In this document: positions 6,250-14,908 of the stretch, piece after piece | Numbering within the stretch: the first letter of the stretch is position 1 | Layout: every line of letters starts with the position of its first letter | Translations under genes and position numbers: made by a program | Source of the DNA: Myxococcales bacterium | Lineage (GTDB): Bacteria > Myxococcota_A > Polyangia > Palsa-1104 > JAEUJZ01 | Assembly: GCA_016794465.1 (NCBI GenBank) | Contig: JAEUKA010000001.1 | Coordinates: 62,001-126,000 of the forward strand | DNA length: 64,000 nucleotides | Direction: 5' to 3' | Notes under the pieces: model-generated | Databases searched by the model: none | What the model was told of the DNA's origin: nothing | The model's input: only the letters and a program-made list of their open reading frames with translations

Positions 6250-8256
6250 ATGGGCAAGACCAGCGCCTGTGGCAAGGTGATCCTCCTCGGTGAGCACGCA
6301 GTGGTGTACGGGGTGCCGGCGCTGTGCGGGGCGCTCCAGGGCGGGGCCACTGTCGAGATCATCGCGGGGCAAGGCCGGCTGCTCGTCCCCGAGTGGGATG
6401 TTGCGACGCCGCCGCTCGGTGAGCTGCTGGGTCCGGCCCCGCTGACTTCGTCGCTGGCTCAGGCGCTGCGGGCGATCTGCGAGAGTGCTTTTGCGTCAGT
6501 CGGGCGTCGGCTCGATGCTGGCGCCTTGCCCTATGACTTTGTGGCGCGCTTTGCGATTCCGACCGGGGCGGGGCTCGGTTCCTCGGCGGCTCTGTCGGTG
6601 GCGCTGGTGCGGGCGATCGATCAGGCGGCGGGGCTGGGCCTGACCGAACAGCATATTGATGCTGCCGCCTTTGCCGCCGAGTGTGTGTTCCACGGCTCGC
6701 CCTCGGGACTCGATCATACGGTTGCCCAGCGCGGGGGCTTTGGGCTGTATCGGCGGGGGCAGGGGCTCTCGCCGCTCGGCGATACGCCGCCGCTGCGGCT
6801 CTGCATTGGTCACACCGGTCGGGCCCGCGACACCAAAGGGCGGGTTGCTCGCGTCGCCGAGCTTACCCAGCAGCAGCCCGAGCTGACGACCGCTTGCTTT
6901 GCCCGCATCGGGGCGCTGGTCGAAGAGGCGGTAACGGCGCTGCGGCAGGGGGACCTGGCGCGGCTCGGGCAAGCGATGAACGAGAACCAGGCGCTGCTGC
7001 GGAAGCTCGATGTCTCGTGCGAAGAGATCGAGCACGTCTGCCAGCTGGCACTCGCAGCGGGGGCGCTGGGCGCCAAGCTGACCGGCGGGGGCGGCGGCGG
7101 CTGTGTGGTGGCGCTGGCGCCCGGTCGCGAGCAAGAGGTACGTTCGGCCTGGCAAGCGGCTGGATATTCCTCCTTTCTGGTCGAAGTCGGTGGAGAGCCG
7201 CCGTCCCTTTCCCTCTCTCAGCAGGCCAAACCCGTGATGCACGCCGTCGCTACTGCCAATACCAACATCGCGCTCGTCAAATACTGGGGCAAGTGTGACC
7301 CGGCGCTGAACCTGCCGGCGGTGCCGAGCCTGTCGCTGACGCTGGCTGGACTGTCAACCCGTACCGAGGTGTGGCTCGATCCGTCGCTTGTGGCCGATGA
7401 GCTGGTGCTCAATGAAAAGTCGGTGGACGGCGAGCCGCTGCGCAAGGTCAGTCGGCAGCTTGATCGGGTGACGCGCTATCTGGGGCTGCCGGGGCGACCG
7501 TTTGCGCGGGTGCTGAGTCACAACAACTTTCCAACGGCGGCGGGGCTGGCTTCGTCGGCGTCGGCGTTTGCGGCCCTGACGGTGGCGGCCTATGGCGCGC
7601 TGCTGGGAGAGACGGCCCTGGCGTCGCCACTGTCGCGCAGTCTGCTGTCGAGCTGGGCGCGGCAAGGCTCGGGCTCGGCGGCGCGGTCGCTGTTTGGCGG
7701 GCTGGCGGTGCTGGGCGTCGGGACCCCGGGGCAGATCGACTCGGCGCAGGCCAGTCAGCTTGTGCCGGAAGACGGCTGGCCGGAGCTGCGGCTGGTGATT
7801 GGGGTGGTGTCGGATGAAGCGAAGGCGACTTCCTCGACGGATGGGATGACGCGGACCGCGAATACGTCGCCGTATTACTCGCCGTTCGTGGCGGGAGCGC
7901 CGCAGGATCTGCTCGAGGCGACACAGGCGGTGCTGGCCCAGGATCTGGCGCGGCTCGGTCGCATTGCGGAGCGGAGTGCGCTGCGGATGCACGCCTCGGC
8001 GATGGCGGCGGACCCGGGGGTGGTCTATCTGCGCGGCAGCACCATCGAGGGCTATCACTCGATTGTCCAGCTGCGACAGCACGGGGTGGAGGCGTACTTT
8101 ACCTGTGATGCCGGCCCGCATCCGAAGGCGCTGACGACGGTGGCGCAGGCAGAGCGGGTGGCGGCGGCGCTGGCGGCGGTGCCGGGGGTCAAGCGGACGA
8201 TCATTGCCAGTCCGGGGGAAGGGGCGCGGCTGGTGTCGGTGGAGGCGCTGCGATGA
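6250..8256 (+). CDS. Mevalonate kinase - diphosphomevalonate decarboxylase fusion
   Basis: A 668-residue protein holding two GHMP-family enzymes. Residues 1 to ~322 are mevalonate kinase: GKVILLGEHAVVYGVPAL, then PTGAGLGSSAALSVA (the ATP loop) and AKLTGGGGGGCVVAL. From about residue 329 it is diphosphomevalonate decarboxylase: ATANTNIALVKYWGK, SHNNFPTAAGLASSASA, RQGSGSAARSLFGG, KATSSTDGM and YFTCDAGPHPK. The join is a short linker (PPSLSLSQQAKPVMHA) with no stop or frame change. The chain would therefore carry steps 1 and 3 of the path from mevalonate to IPP, with step 2 encoded by the next gene. The ATG at 6250 lies 4 bp after fni, and the stop overlaps the next start (ATGA). Confidence 0.93.
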   Translation: MGKTSACGKVILLGEHAVVYGVPALCGALQGGATVEIIAGQGRLLVPEWDVATPPLGELLGPAPLTSSLAQALRAICESAFASVGRRLDAGALPYDFVARFAIPTGAGLGSSAALSVALVRAIDQAAGLGLTEQHIDAAAFAAECVFHGSPSGLDHTVAQRGGFGLYRRGQGLSPLGDTPPLRLCIGHTGRARDTKGRVARVAELTQQQPELTTACFARIGALVEEAVTALRQGDLARLGQAMNENQALLRKLDVSCEEIEHVCQLALAAGALGAKLTGGGGGGCVVALAPGREQEVRSAWQAAGYSSFLVEVGGEPPSLSLSQQAKPVMHAVATANTNIALVKYWGKCDPALNLPAVPSLSLTLAGLSTRTEVWLDPSLVADELVLNEKSVDGEPLRKVSRQLDRVTRYLGLPGRPFARVLSHNNFPTAAGLASSASAFAALTVAAYGALLGETALASPLSRSLLSSWARQGSGSAARSLFGGLAVLGVGTPGQIDSAQASQLVPEDGWPELRLVIGVVSDEAKATSSTDGMTRTANTSPYYSPFVAGAPQDLLEATQAVLAQDLARLGRIAERSALRMHASAMAADPGVVYLRGSTIEGYHSIVQLRQHGVEAYFTCDAGPHPKALTTVAQAERVAAALAAVPGVKRTIIASPGEGARLVSVEALR

Positions 8257-9164
8257 CGCGGGCAGTCCTGGCGCCCGGCAAGGCGATGCTGATTGGGGAG
8301 TACGCGGTCCTGGAAGGCGAGCCAGCGGTGGTGGCGGCAGTTAGCGTCTATGCCCGGGCCGTCCTGGGGAGCGGGGTCCCGTCGTCCGGCTTTATCGCAG
8401 CAGCGATCCGCGAAGCCCGCGTCGAGCTGGCCGACCTCGGGCGAACACTCGATGGCGAGCTGGTGCCACACGTCGATACCACCGCCTTTGTGCACGGGGG
8501 ACGCAAGCTGGGGGTTGGTTCGAGTGCCGCTGCTACCGTTGCTGCAGTCGGCGCGCTCTTCGATGCGGCGGGCTGTGATCTAGGCGATGAGCAGGTGCGG
8601 GCGCGGGCGTTTGCGGCGGCCAAGCGGGCTCACGATGCGGCCCAAGGCACGGCGGGGTCGGGCGCGGACCTGTGGGCGGCGGTGCATGGCAAGCTGCGGG
8701 TGCTCGGTCCGTATGACACCTCGGTCGAGTCGCGGGCCCTGCCGGTGCAGCTGCGGTTTGTGGCGACTTCGACGAGTGTCTCGACGGCGATGCTGGTGGG
8801 TCGATACCGCGCCCAGCACGACGCGGCCCAGCCGGCGATTGCCGAGCTAGCGATTGCCGCGCGGGGGTTTTTGATGGCCTGGCAGCGTGGCGATGTGGCG
8901 GCGCTGCTGTCGGCGGTGGAGCGGGCCAACAGCGGCTACGAGCGGCTCGGTGAGGCGCTGGGGCAGCGGCTGCTGACCGATGATCACCTGCGGATTGCCG
9001 AGACGGCACGGCGAGCGGGCGGGGCGGCCAAGCCATCGGGAGCGGGGGGCGGCGACCTGGCGGTGGTGTTTTTGCCGACGCGAGCTGCGGTCGAGCGATT
9101 TTGTGCCGAGATCGAGCCGCTGCCGATCACCGAGAGCGCCGTCGGTCTACACGTTGCGAGCTAA
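8253..9164 (+). CDS. Phosphomevalonate kinase (GHMP family)
   Basis: Phosphorylates mevalonate 5-phosphate to the diphosphate, the step between the two halves of the preceding fusion. It has 303 residues with three GHMP motifs: LAPGKAMLIGEYAVLEG (residues ~6-22), KLGVGSSAAATVAA (ATP loop) and AKPSGAGGGDLAVVF (near the C-terminus). The RAHDAAQGTAGSGADLWAAVHG segment fits the substrate-side helix of phosphomevalonate kinases. The start overlaps the upstream stop by 4 bp (ATGA), implying translational coupling. The assignment among GHMP kinases rests on the EYAVLEG motif and the operon. Confidence 0.88.
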   Translation: MTRAVLAPGKAMLIGEYAVLEGEPAVVAAVSVYARAVLGSGVPSSGFIAAAIREARVELADLGRTLDGELVPHVDTTAFVHGGRKLGVGSSAAATVAAVGALFDAAGCDLGDEQVRARAFAAAKRAHDAAQGTAGSGADLWAAVHGKLRVLGPYDTSVESRALPVQLRFVATSTSVSTAMLVGRYRAQHDAAQPAIAELAIAARGFLMAWQRGDVAALLSAVERANSGYERLGEALGQRLLTDDHLRIAETARRAGGAAKPSGAGGGDLAVVFLPTRAAVERFCAEIEPLPITESAVGLHVAS

Positions 9165-9178
9165 CTGAGCGAGAGAGC

Positions 9179-10525
9179 ATGTCAAAAAGTGGTCACGATC
9201 ACGGGCCGCGACACCCGTCGCCGTCCCAAGGGGGAAGTGTCTCGTCGCGGGTGCCCGGCTTTTATAAGCTGAGCATCGACGAGCGACTGGGTCTTCTGTC
9301 CGAGCGGTCACAGCTGTCGCAAGCCGAGGAAGCGCTGCTTCGCTCGGGCTGTCTGTCCGTCGAGCAGGCCAATCATATGGTCGAGAACGTCATCGGCACC
9401 TACGCGCTGCCGCTCGGGCTCGGGCTGAACTTTCAGATCAATGGGCGCGATCATCTGGTGCCGATGTGTGTCGAGGAGCCGTCGGTGATTGCGGCGGCCT
9501 CGAACGCGGCGCGGATGGTGCGCGAGGGGGGCGGCTTTGTCGCCGAGGCGGATCCGCCGCTGATGATTGCCCAGGTCCAGATCTACGACGTGCCCGACAC
9601 CGAGTCTGGGACGCAGGCGATCTTGGCGGACAAAGCGGCGCTGATAGCGGCTTGCAACGATGCCCAGCCCAACCTGCAGAAGCGCGGCGGTGGCACCCGC
9701 GACATCGAGGTTCGTACGCTCGAAGCGGCGACGGCAGATCGACCCGGCATGCTGGTGGTTCACCTGATCGTCGACTGCTGCGATGCGATGGGCGCCAACT
9801 TGGTCAATACCGTTGCTGAATCGGTCGCGGCAAGGCTGGCCGAGCTGGCGGGTGGCTGCTACGGGCTGCGGATCTTGTCGAACCTGGCTGACCGTCGCTG
9901 TGTCCGGGTGCGCTGTCGGGTTCCGCTGGCGGTGCTGCGCAGTGAGCGCTTCGACGGGGTGGCGGTCCGCGATGGCATTGTCCTGGCCAGTCGCTTTGCC
10001 GAGCTAGATCCCTATCGGGCGGCGACGCACAACAAAGGGATCATGAACGGCATTGATCCGGTGGTGCTGGCGACGGGCAATGACTGGCGCGGGGTCGAGG
10101 CGGGGGCGCATGCGTTTGCGGCGCGCTCGGGGGTCTATCGGCCGCTGGCGACGTGGCGAGCGGGCGACGACGGGCACTTGCTGGGTCAGATCGAGCTGCC
10201 GATGGCGATTGGTACCGTCGGTGGCACGCTGCGGGTTCATCCGGGGGCGCGGCTGGGGCTACAGCTGCTGGGGGTGAAGTCGGCGACGGAGCTGGGCATG
10301 GTGATGGCGTCGGTGGGGCTGGCGTCCAACCTGGCGGCGCTGCGGGCACTGGCGGCGGAAGGGATTCAGCAAGGCCACATGTCGCTGCATGCGCGGTCGG
10401 TGGCGGTGTCGGCGGGGGCGACGGGGGATCTGGTCGATGTCGTCGCGGCAGAGCTGGCCAAGCTGGGCGATGTCCGTCACGAGCGCGCCGTGCAGATCTT
10501 GGGGCAGCTTCAAGACAGAGCCTAG
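9179..10525 (+). CDS. mvaA: Hydroxymethylglutaryl-CoA reductase, class II
   Basis: Reduces HMG-CoA to mevalonate, the committed step, or runs in reverse in degradative organisms. It has 448 residues. Soluble class II features are ENVIGTYALPLGLGLNFQING with the catalytic Glu at residue 69, VEEPSVIAAASNAARM, DAMGANLVNTVAES, HNKGIMNGID (Lys), ATGNDWRGVEAG (Asp) and GHMSLHARS (His). The N-terminus (SKSGHDHGPRHPSPSQGG) is a low-complexity tail without membrane segment. The start is the ATG at 9179, behind GAGAGAG. It is last in the operon; the biosynthetic context argues for the forward reaction. HMG-CoA synthase is not in the window. Confidence 0.93.
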   Translation: MSKSGHDHGPRHPSPSQGGSVSSRVPGFYKLSIDERLGLLSERSQLSQAEEALLRSGCLSVEQANHMVENVIGTYALPLGLGLNFQINGRDHLVPMCVEEPSVIAAASNAARMVREGGGFVAEADPPLMIAQVQIYDVPDTESGTQAILADKAALIAACNDAQPNLQKRGGGTRDIEVRTLEAATADRPGMLVVHLIVDCCDAMGANLVNTVAESVAARLAELAGGCYGLRILSNLADRRCVRVRCRVPLAVLRSERFDGVAVRDGIVLASRFAELDPYRAATHNKGIMNGIDPVVLATGNDWRGVEAGAHAFAARSGVYRPLATWRAGDDGHLLGQIELPMAIGTVGGTLRVHPGARLGLQLLGVKSATELGMVMASVGLASNLAALRALAAEGIQQGHMSLHARSVAVSAGATGDLVDVVAAELAKLGDVRHERAVQILGQLQDRA

Positions 10526-10631
10526 TCGCGCTGGGCACGGGCCGAAGCGTTGGTGGCCCCAGAAAAAGGGGAGAAATGGGAAGGAATTTGCCCTGCTTGG
10601 CGGCGCTGGCCGCGTGATAGAGTGAGTTGCT

Positions 10632-13466
10632 GTGACTCCCAAAGATGCTGGACCACTCCCTGTCGACGAGGGCTTGCCGCCCAGGCGTCGTGTTCGTCCT
10701 GCGGTGTGGTGGGGGCTTGGGCTCGGTGTGGTGCTGGTCGCGGTGGTGGGGTCGCTGCCGCTGGTCGCGGCCTACGTGATTCGCCAGGTGGTGCTGCCGC
10801 AGCTGGAGCAGCGCTTCGGCTGTCAGATTGCGGTGCGCGACATCGTCGTTCGGCCAAAGACGGTGCGGCTGGTTCACGTCTCGGTGCGCGAGCAAAAAGG
10901 GTCAAGCGGAACGGAGCCGGTCACGGTCAGCGAGGTCCGCGTCGAGTATTCCCCGTGGTCACTGTTTTTGGGGCGGGTGGAGGTGAGTCGGCTGACGGCG
11001 ACGCGGCCGCTGCTCCAGATTGTGCGCGGTGGTGAGGAAGACAACATCTCGGCGCTGCTCAAGCGGCTGCGCGGTGGTGAGCGGACTGGACAGACTGGCT
11101 CCGGCGGGCGACTGCGCGGCCCCGAGCAGGTGATTGTGACCGACGGCGAGCTGGATGTTCGCGACGAGCTAGGCCAGGTCCATGTGCGGTCGCTGTCGGC
11201 GCAGCTGCACAAGCAGGGGGACTGTCTGGTCAGCCTTGGGGATGTGACGGTGGACCCGACCTCGGGGGCGAGCGCGCGGGCGGAAAAGCTCCAGCTTGTG
11301 TGGAAGAGTCCGGGGCGCTTCCTGCCCGATGGTCTGCCCGAGATTCGCATCGATCATGGCTCGGTGGCACCGTGGCGACGGCTGAGCCTGACCGGCATCA
11401 CCGGCACCATCAAGGCCGGTCCGGGGGACGGTCGCAAGGCGGTGATTGCACTCGCGGGCGGCTACGGAGGCGTCGAGCATCAGCTGTGGCAGGCCGATGG
11501 CTGGGTGCTGTCCGAAGGGCGTGACTGGAAAGTGGCCGGCATGCAAGGCGAGCTGCACCTGCGGGCGCAGCGCTTTCAGCTGTCGCAGCTCGAGCCGATT
11601 TTGAAGGACACGCCGATCATCGATCCCGACCAGACCGAGGTCGATGCCAGCATGGATCTTCGCTTTGAAAAGAGCGTGCTGTCGGCGGCGGGCGGCTTTC
11701 AGATGGCGCACTTGTCGCTGTTTGCGCCGCGCTTGGTGGCCGAGCCGGTGCGTGATCTCACGTTCGATGCGCATGCCAAGGGGCAGATTGACCTCAAGGC
11801 GCGCAAGGTCAAGCTCGAGCAGCTGAAGGTTCGCTGGGCGGGCGTGGAAGTCCAGCTCGATGGTGAGGCGGAAGCGCAGCCGCCGGAGCTGCGACCGAGT
11901 GTGCTGCAAGCCCAAGCCCAGGCCCACGCGCCCGGTGTCGTACAAGGTACGCTGGTGCCGCCTGCGCCGAGCTGGCGCGAGAAGTGGCGCACGGTGTCGA
12001 TGCACGTCAAGGTGCCGCCGATTCAGTGTCAGGCGCTGCTGCAAGCGCTGCCGAAGCCGGTGGTGCCGCGCATTCGCGACTTTCAGCTTGATGGGACGTT
12101 TTCGACCGATGTGCAGGTGTTCGTCGACTTTGCCAAGCTGCTGAAGCTGCCGCCGCCCAAAGATCCCGATGGACTGGATGAAGAGACGCCGCTGCCGCCG
12201 CCCGAGCCGCTGGTCGCCAAGAAAGTGGTTGCGAGAGGTCGTCCGCTTCCCGGTCCAGCGAATGGGAATGGCAATGGCAATGGCAATGGCAGTGGCAAAG
12301 ATCCCAAGGATGATCCGGTGCAGATCTCCGGGCAGGTGGGAATCGGTGGCTGTCGGGTGCTGAAGGCGCCGGCGGATCTGGATGTGCAGAAGCTGCTGAC
12401 GAGCTTTACCCACACCGTGACCATCGAGCAGGGCAAAGACCTCCACTTTGTGATTGGGCCCGAGAATCCCGACTACGTTCCGTACGAAGGACTGTCGCCG
12501 TATCTCATCAACTCGATCATGACGACCGAGGATCACGGCTTCCTGCGTCATCGCGGCTTCATCGTTCCGGAGTTCCGCTCCGCGCTGCAGTCGAACCTGG
12601 AGCGGGGCTACTTCCGACTTGGGGCGTCGTCGATCACGATGCAGATGGTCAAGAACGTCATGCTGTCGCGCGAAAAGACGCTGTCGCGCAAGCTGCAAGA
12701 GATGTTTCTGACTTGGTACATCGAGAACAACCTGACCGAAGATCAGGACATGGTGAAGGCGCTCGCGAAGGGCTGGACGGTGAGTCAGTACCTGGCCAAA
12801 GTCGCGAAAGATCATCCGGCGCCACCGTCGACCGCTGCGAAGGAAAAGGAGGCGCAGTGGACGCCTTCACGGCTCGCGGCAGAGCAGTCCTTTGCGGCGA
12901 TTCGGGATGCGACTTCGATCAAGCGGCGGATCTTGGAGATCTACTTCAACGCGATCGAGTTTGGTCCCTACATCTTCGGAATCGGACGTGCGGCGCGGCA
13001 CTACTTTGGCAAGGAAGCCAAGGATCTCACGCCTCGGGAAGCAGCGTTTTTCTCGTCGATTCTGCCCAATCCCAAGCGGCGCTACATTCAGTACTGCAAA
13101 GGGGCGGCGGATGATGGCTGGGAAAAGTATGTCGAGCGGATCGTGCGGCGGGTTCACTCGCGCGGACGGATGACGGATGAAGATCTGCAGAGCGCGCTGG
13201 CGACGCGCTTGGTGTTTGATAGGCGGGAAGCGCTGTCCGAAAAGGAGTGTCAGCTGCTGGTTCAGTACATGGCCGAGCTGCCGGCTCCGGGCTCACCACC
13301 GCCTCCGCCGCCGCCTCCGGGAACGCCTGCCAAAGTGACTCCGCCGTTGCCACCGTGGGTCGAAATGCACCACGGCAAGCTGCGCTACACCACTCCCAAA
13401 GAGAAGCCTGAAGCTCCGGCCAGTCCTGCTGCGCCAGCGACGGAGTCGGGAGCCGTTCTGTTCTAA
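10632..13466 (+). CDS. AsmA-like protein fused to a GT51 peptidoglycan transglycosylase
   Basis: A 944-residue inner-membrane protein that probably polymerises lipid II glycan strands. GTG start at 10632. A membrane segment spans about residues 25-52, then ~500 residues of AsmA/DUF748-like beta-rich repeats (VRDIVVRPKTVRL, DGELDVRDELGQVHV, LDVQKLLTSFTHTV). A Pro- and Gly/Asn-rich linker (NGNGNGNGNGSGK) comes before the GT51 domain. GT51 signatures are TEDHGFLRHRG with catalytic Glu633, GASSITMQMVKN at 664-675, RKLQEMFLTWYIE, and RRILEIYFNAIEFGPYIFG. About 60 residues lie between the last two, where ordinary GT51 enzymes are nearly contiguous. There is no transpeptidase domain; the chain ends in a Pro-rich tail. 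Confidence 0.85.
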   Translation: MTPKDAGPLPVDEGLPPRRRVRPAVWWGLGLGVVLVAVVGSLPLVAAYVIRQVVLPQLEQRFGCQIAVRDIVVRPKTVRLVHVSVREQKGSSGTEPVTVSEVRVEYSPWSLFLGRVEVSRLTATRPLLQIVRGGEEDNISALLKRLRGGERTGQTGSGGRLRGPEQVIVTDGELDVRDELGQVHVRSLSAQLHKQGDCLVSLGDVTVDPTSGASARAEKLQLVWKSPGRFLPDGLPEIRIDHGSVAPWRRLSLTGITGTIKAGPGDGRKAVIALAGGYGGVEHQLWQADGWVLSEGRDWKVAGMQGELHLRAQRFQLSQLEPILKDTPIIDPDQTEVDASMDLRFEKSVLSAAGGFQMAHLSLFAPRLVAEPVRDLTFDAHAKGQIDLKARKVKLEQLKVRWAGVEVQLDGEAEAQPPELRPSVLQAQAQAHAPGVVQGTLVPPAPSWREKWRTVSMHVKVPPIQCQALLQALPKPVVPRIRDFQLDGTFSTDVQVFVDFAKLLKLPPPKDPDGLDEETPLPPPEPLVAKKVVARGRPLPGPANGNGNGNGNGSGKDPKDDPVQISGQVGIGGCRVLKAPADLDVQKLLTSFTHTVTIEQGKDLHFVIGPENPDYVPYEGLSPYLINSIMTTEDHGFLRHRGFIVPEFRSALQSNLERGYFRLGASSITMQMVKNVMLSREKTLSRKLQEMFLTWYIENNLTEDQDMVKALAKGWTVSQYLAKVAKDHPAPPSTAAKEKEAQWTPSRLAAEQSFAAIRDATSIKRRILEIYFNAIEFGPYIFGIGRAARHYFGKEAKDLTPREAAFFSSILPNPKRRYIQYCKGAADDGWEKYVERIVRRVHSRGRMTDEDLQSALATRLVFDRREALSEKECQLLVQYMAELPAPGSPPPPPPPPGTPAKVTPPLPPWVEMHHGKLRYTTPKEKPEAPASPAAPATESGAVLF

Positions 13467-13514
13467 CTTGCAAACCAGGGCTTCCCCCAACCGCCCACAC
13501 CCAAGCTGAGCTTT

Positions 13515-14870
13515 ATGTCAACACGCAAGACCTTCGTTCTGGATACCAATGTCCTGCTCCACGATCCGCTGTCGATGTTTCAGTTTGCCGACAACGTGGT
13601 GGTGGTTCCGATCATCGTTCTGGAAGAGATCGATCAGTTCAAAAAGGAGCTCTCGGATCGCGGTCGCTCCGCGCGTGAGGTCTGTCGGCGGCTCGATGAT
13701 CTGCGCAAGCAAGGACATCACCTGGCCGACGGCGTGACGCTGCCATCGGGAGGCGAGCTGCGGGTGGTGATTGGTTCCCACGAAGTGCCGCCGGTGCTGC
13801 GCAACGCTCACAGTGCCGACAACATCATCTTGGCGGTGGCGCTGCAGCTGGCGAAAGATGCGCCGGGCAGTCCGGTCATCTTGGTGACCAAAGATGTCAA
13901 CCTGCGCATCCGGGCCGACGCGCTGGGACTGACGGCGGAAGACTACGATGTCGAGCAGATCACCATCGAGGAGCTGTATCCCGGCTTTGTCGATCTACAG
14001 GTGAGTGCGCAGGCGATTGCGACGTTCTATCAGGACGGCAAGCTCACGATCGAAGCGCTGCGGGCGAATGCAGAGAGCCTGCCGACGCAGATCTACAACA
14101 ACGAGTACGTCCTGCTCAAAAATCGGGAAGGCGGGCCGCAGACGGCGCTCGGGCGGCTCGATCTGACGCAGGGAGTGGTGCTGCCGATTCGCAAGCTGCG
14201 GGAAGGCTGCTGGGGGATTCGGCCCCGCAACAAAGAGCAGCACTTTGCGCTCGATCTATTGCTAAACGATGACATCAAGCTGGTGACGCTGGTCGGCAAA
14301 GCGGGGACGGGAAAGACGCTGCTGGCGATTGCGGCGGGCCTGCAAAAAGTCGCGGAAGAGAAGGTCTGTCACAAGCTGCTGGTGTCGCGGCCAATCTTTC
14401 CGCTTGGGCGAGACATTGGCTATCTGCCGGGAACGGTCGAAGAGAAGCTCAATCCGTGGATGCAGCCGATCTATGACAACGTCGAGTTTCTGCTTGGGCT
14501 CAGCGGCTCGGGGAAAAATGAGCGACGGGGCGCGCAGTCTCATCAGGACTTGGTGGACATGGGATTTTTGGCGATTGAGCCGCTGACCTACATCCGGGGT
14601 CGCTCGATTCCCAATCAGTACATGATCATCGATGAGGCGCAGAACCTGACTCCGCACGAGGTCAAGACGATCATCACCCGCGTCGGTGAGAACACCAAGA
14701 TCGTGCTCACCGGCGACCCCTACCAGATTGACAATCCCTATGTCGATGCGACCAACAACGGCATGACCACGGTGGTCGAGCGCTTCAAAGGCCAAGCGAT
14801 TGCCGGCACGGTGTCGCTCATCAAGGGAGAGCGCTCCGCACTGGCCGAGCTGGCCTCGAACCTGCTGTAG
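13515..14870 (+). CDS. PIN domain-PhoH family ATPase
   Basis: Cytoplasmic 451-residue protein of the PhoH2/YlaK type, in which a PIN RNase is joined to a PhoH helicase-like ATPase. The N-terminal PIN domain (1 to ~150) begins FVLDTNVLLHDP with an acidic active-site Asp, and continues VVVPIIVLEEIDQFK and HSADNIILAVAL, then VTKDVNLRIRADALG. The C-terminal PhoH domain has Walker A GKAGTGKT at residues 261-268, LVSRPIFPLGRDIGYLPG, Walker B MIIDEAQNLTPHE and LTGDPYQID. Family members act in RNA unwinding and cleavage. It stands 48 bp after the transglycosylase gene, in the same orientation. Confidence 0.93.
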   Translation: MSTRKTFVLDTNVLLHDPLSMFQFADNVVVVPIIVLEEIDQFKKELSDRGRSAREVCRRLDDLRKQGHHLADGVTLPSGGELRVVIGSHEVPPVLRNAHSADNIILAVALQLAKDAPGSPVILVTKDVNLRIRADALGLTAEDYDVEQITIEELYPGFVDLQVSAQAIATFYQDGKLTIEALRANAESLPTQIYNNEYVLLKNREGGPQTALGRLDLTQGVVLPIRKLREGCWGIRPRNKEQHFALDLLLNDDIKLVTLVGKAGTGKTLLAIAAGLQKVAEEKVCHKLLVSRPIFPLGRDIGYLPGTVEEKLNPWMQPIYDNVEFLLGLSGSGKNERRGAQSHQDLVDMGFLAIEPLTYIRGRSIPNQYMIIDEAQNLTPHEVKTIITRVGENTKIVLTGDPYQIDNPYVDATNNGMTTVVERFKGQAIAGTVSLIKGERSALAELASNLL

Positions 14871-14908
14871 CCGTTTTTGTCGGCAGTCCGGGGCGCGCTT
14901 GGTGTTTC

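Noticed and set aside
11169..12815. 548-codon minus-strand ORF
   Set aside because: Antisense to the transglycosylase gene, Arg/His-rich shadow translation with no family features.
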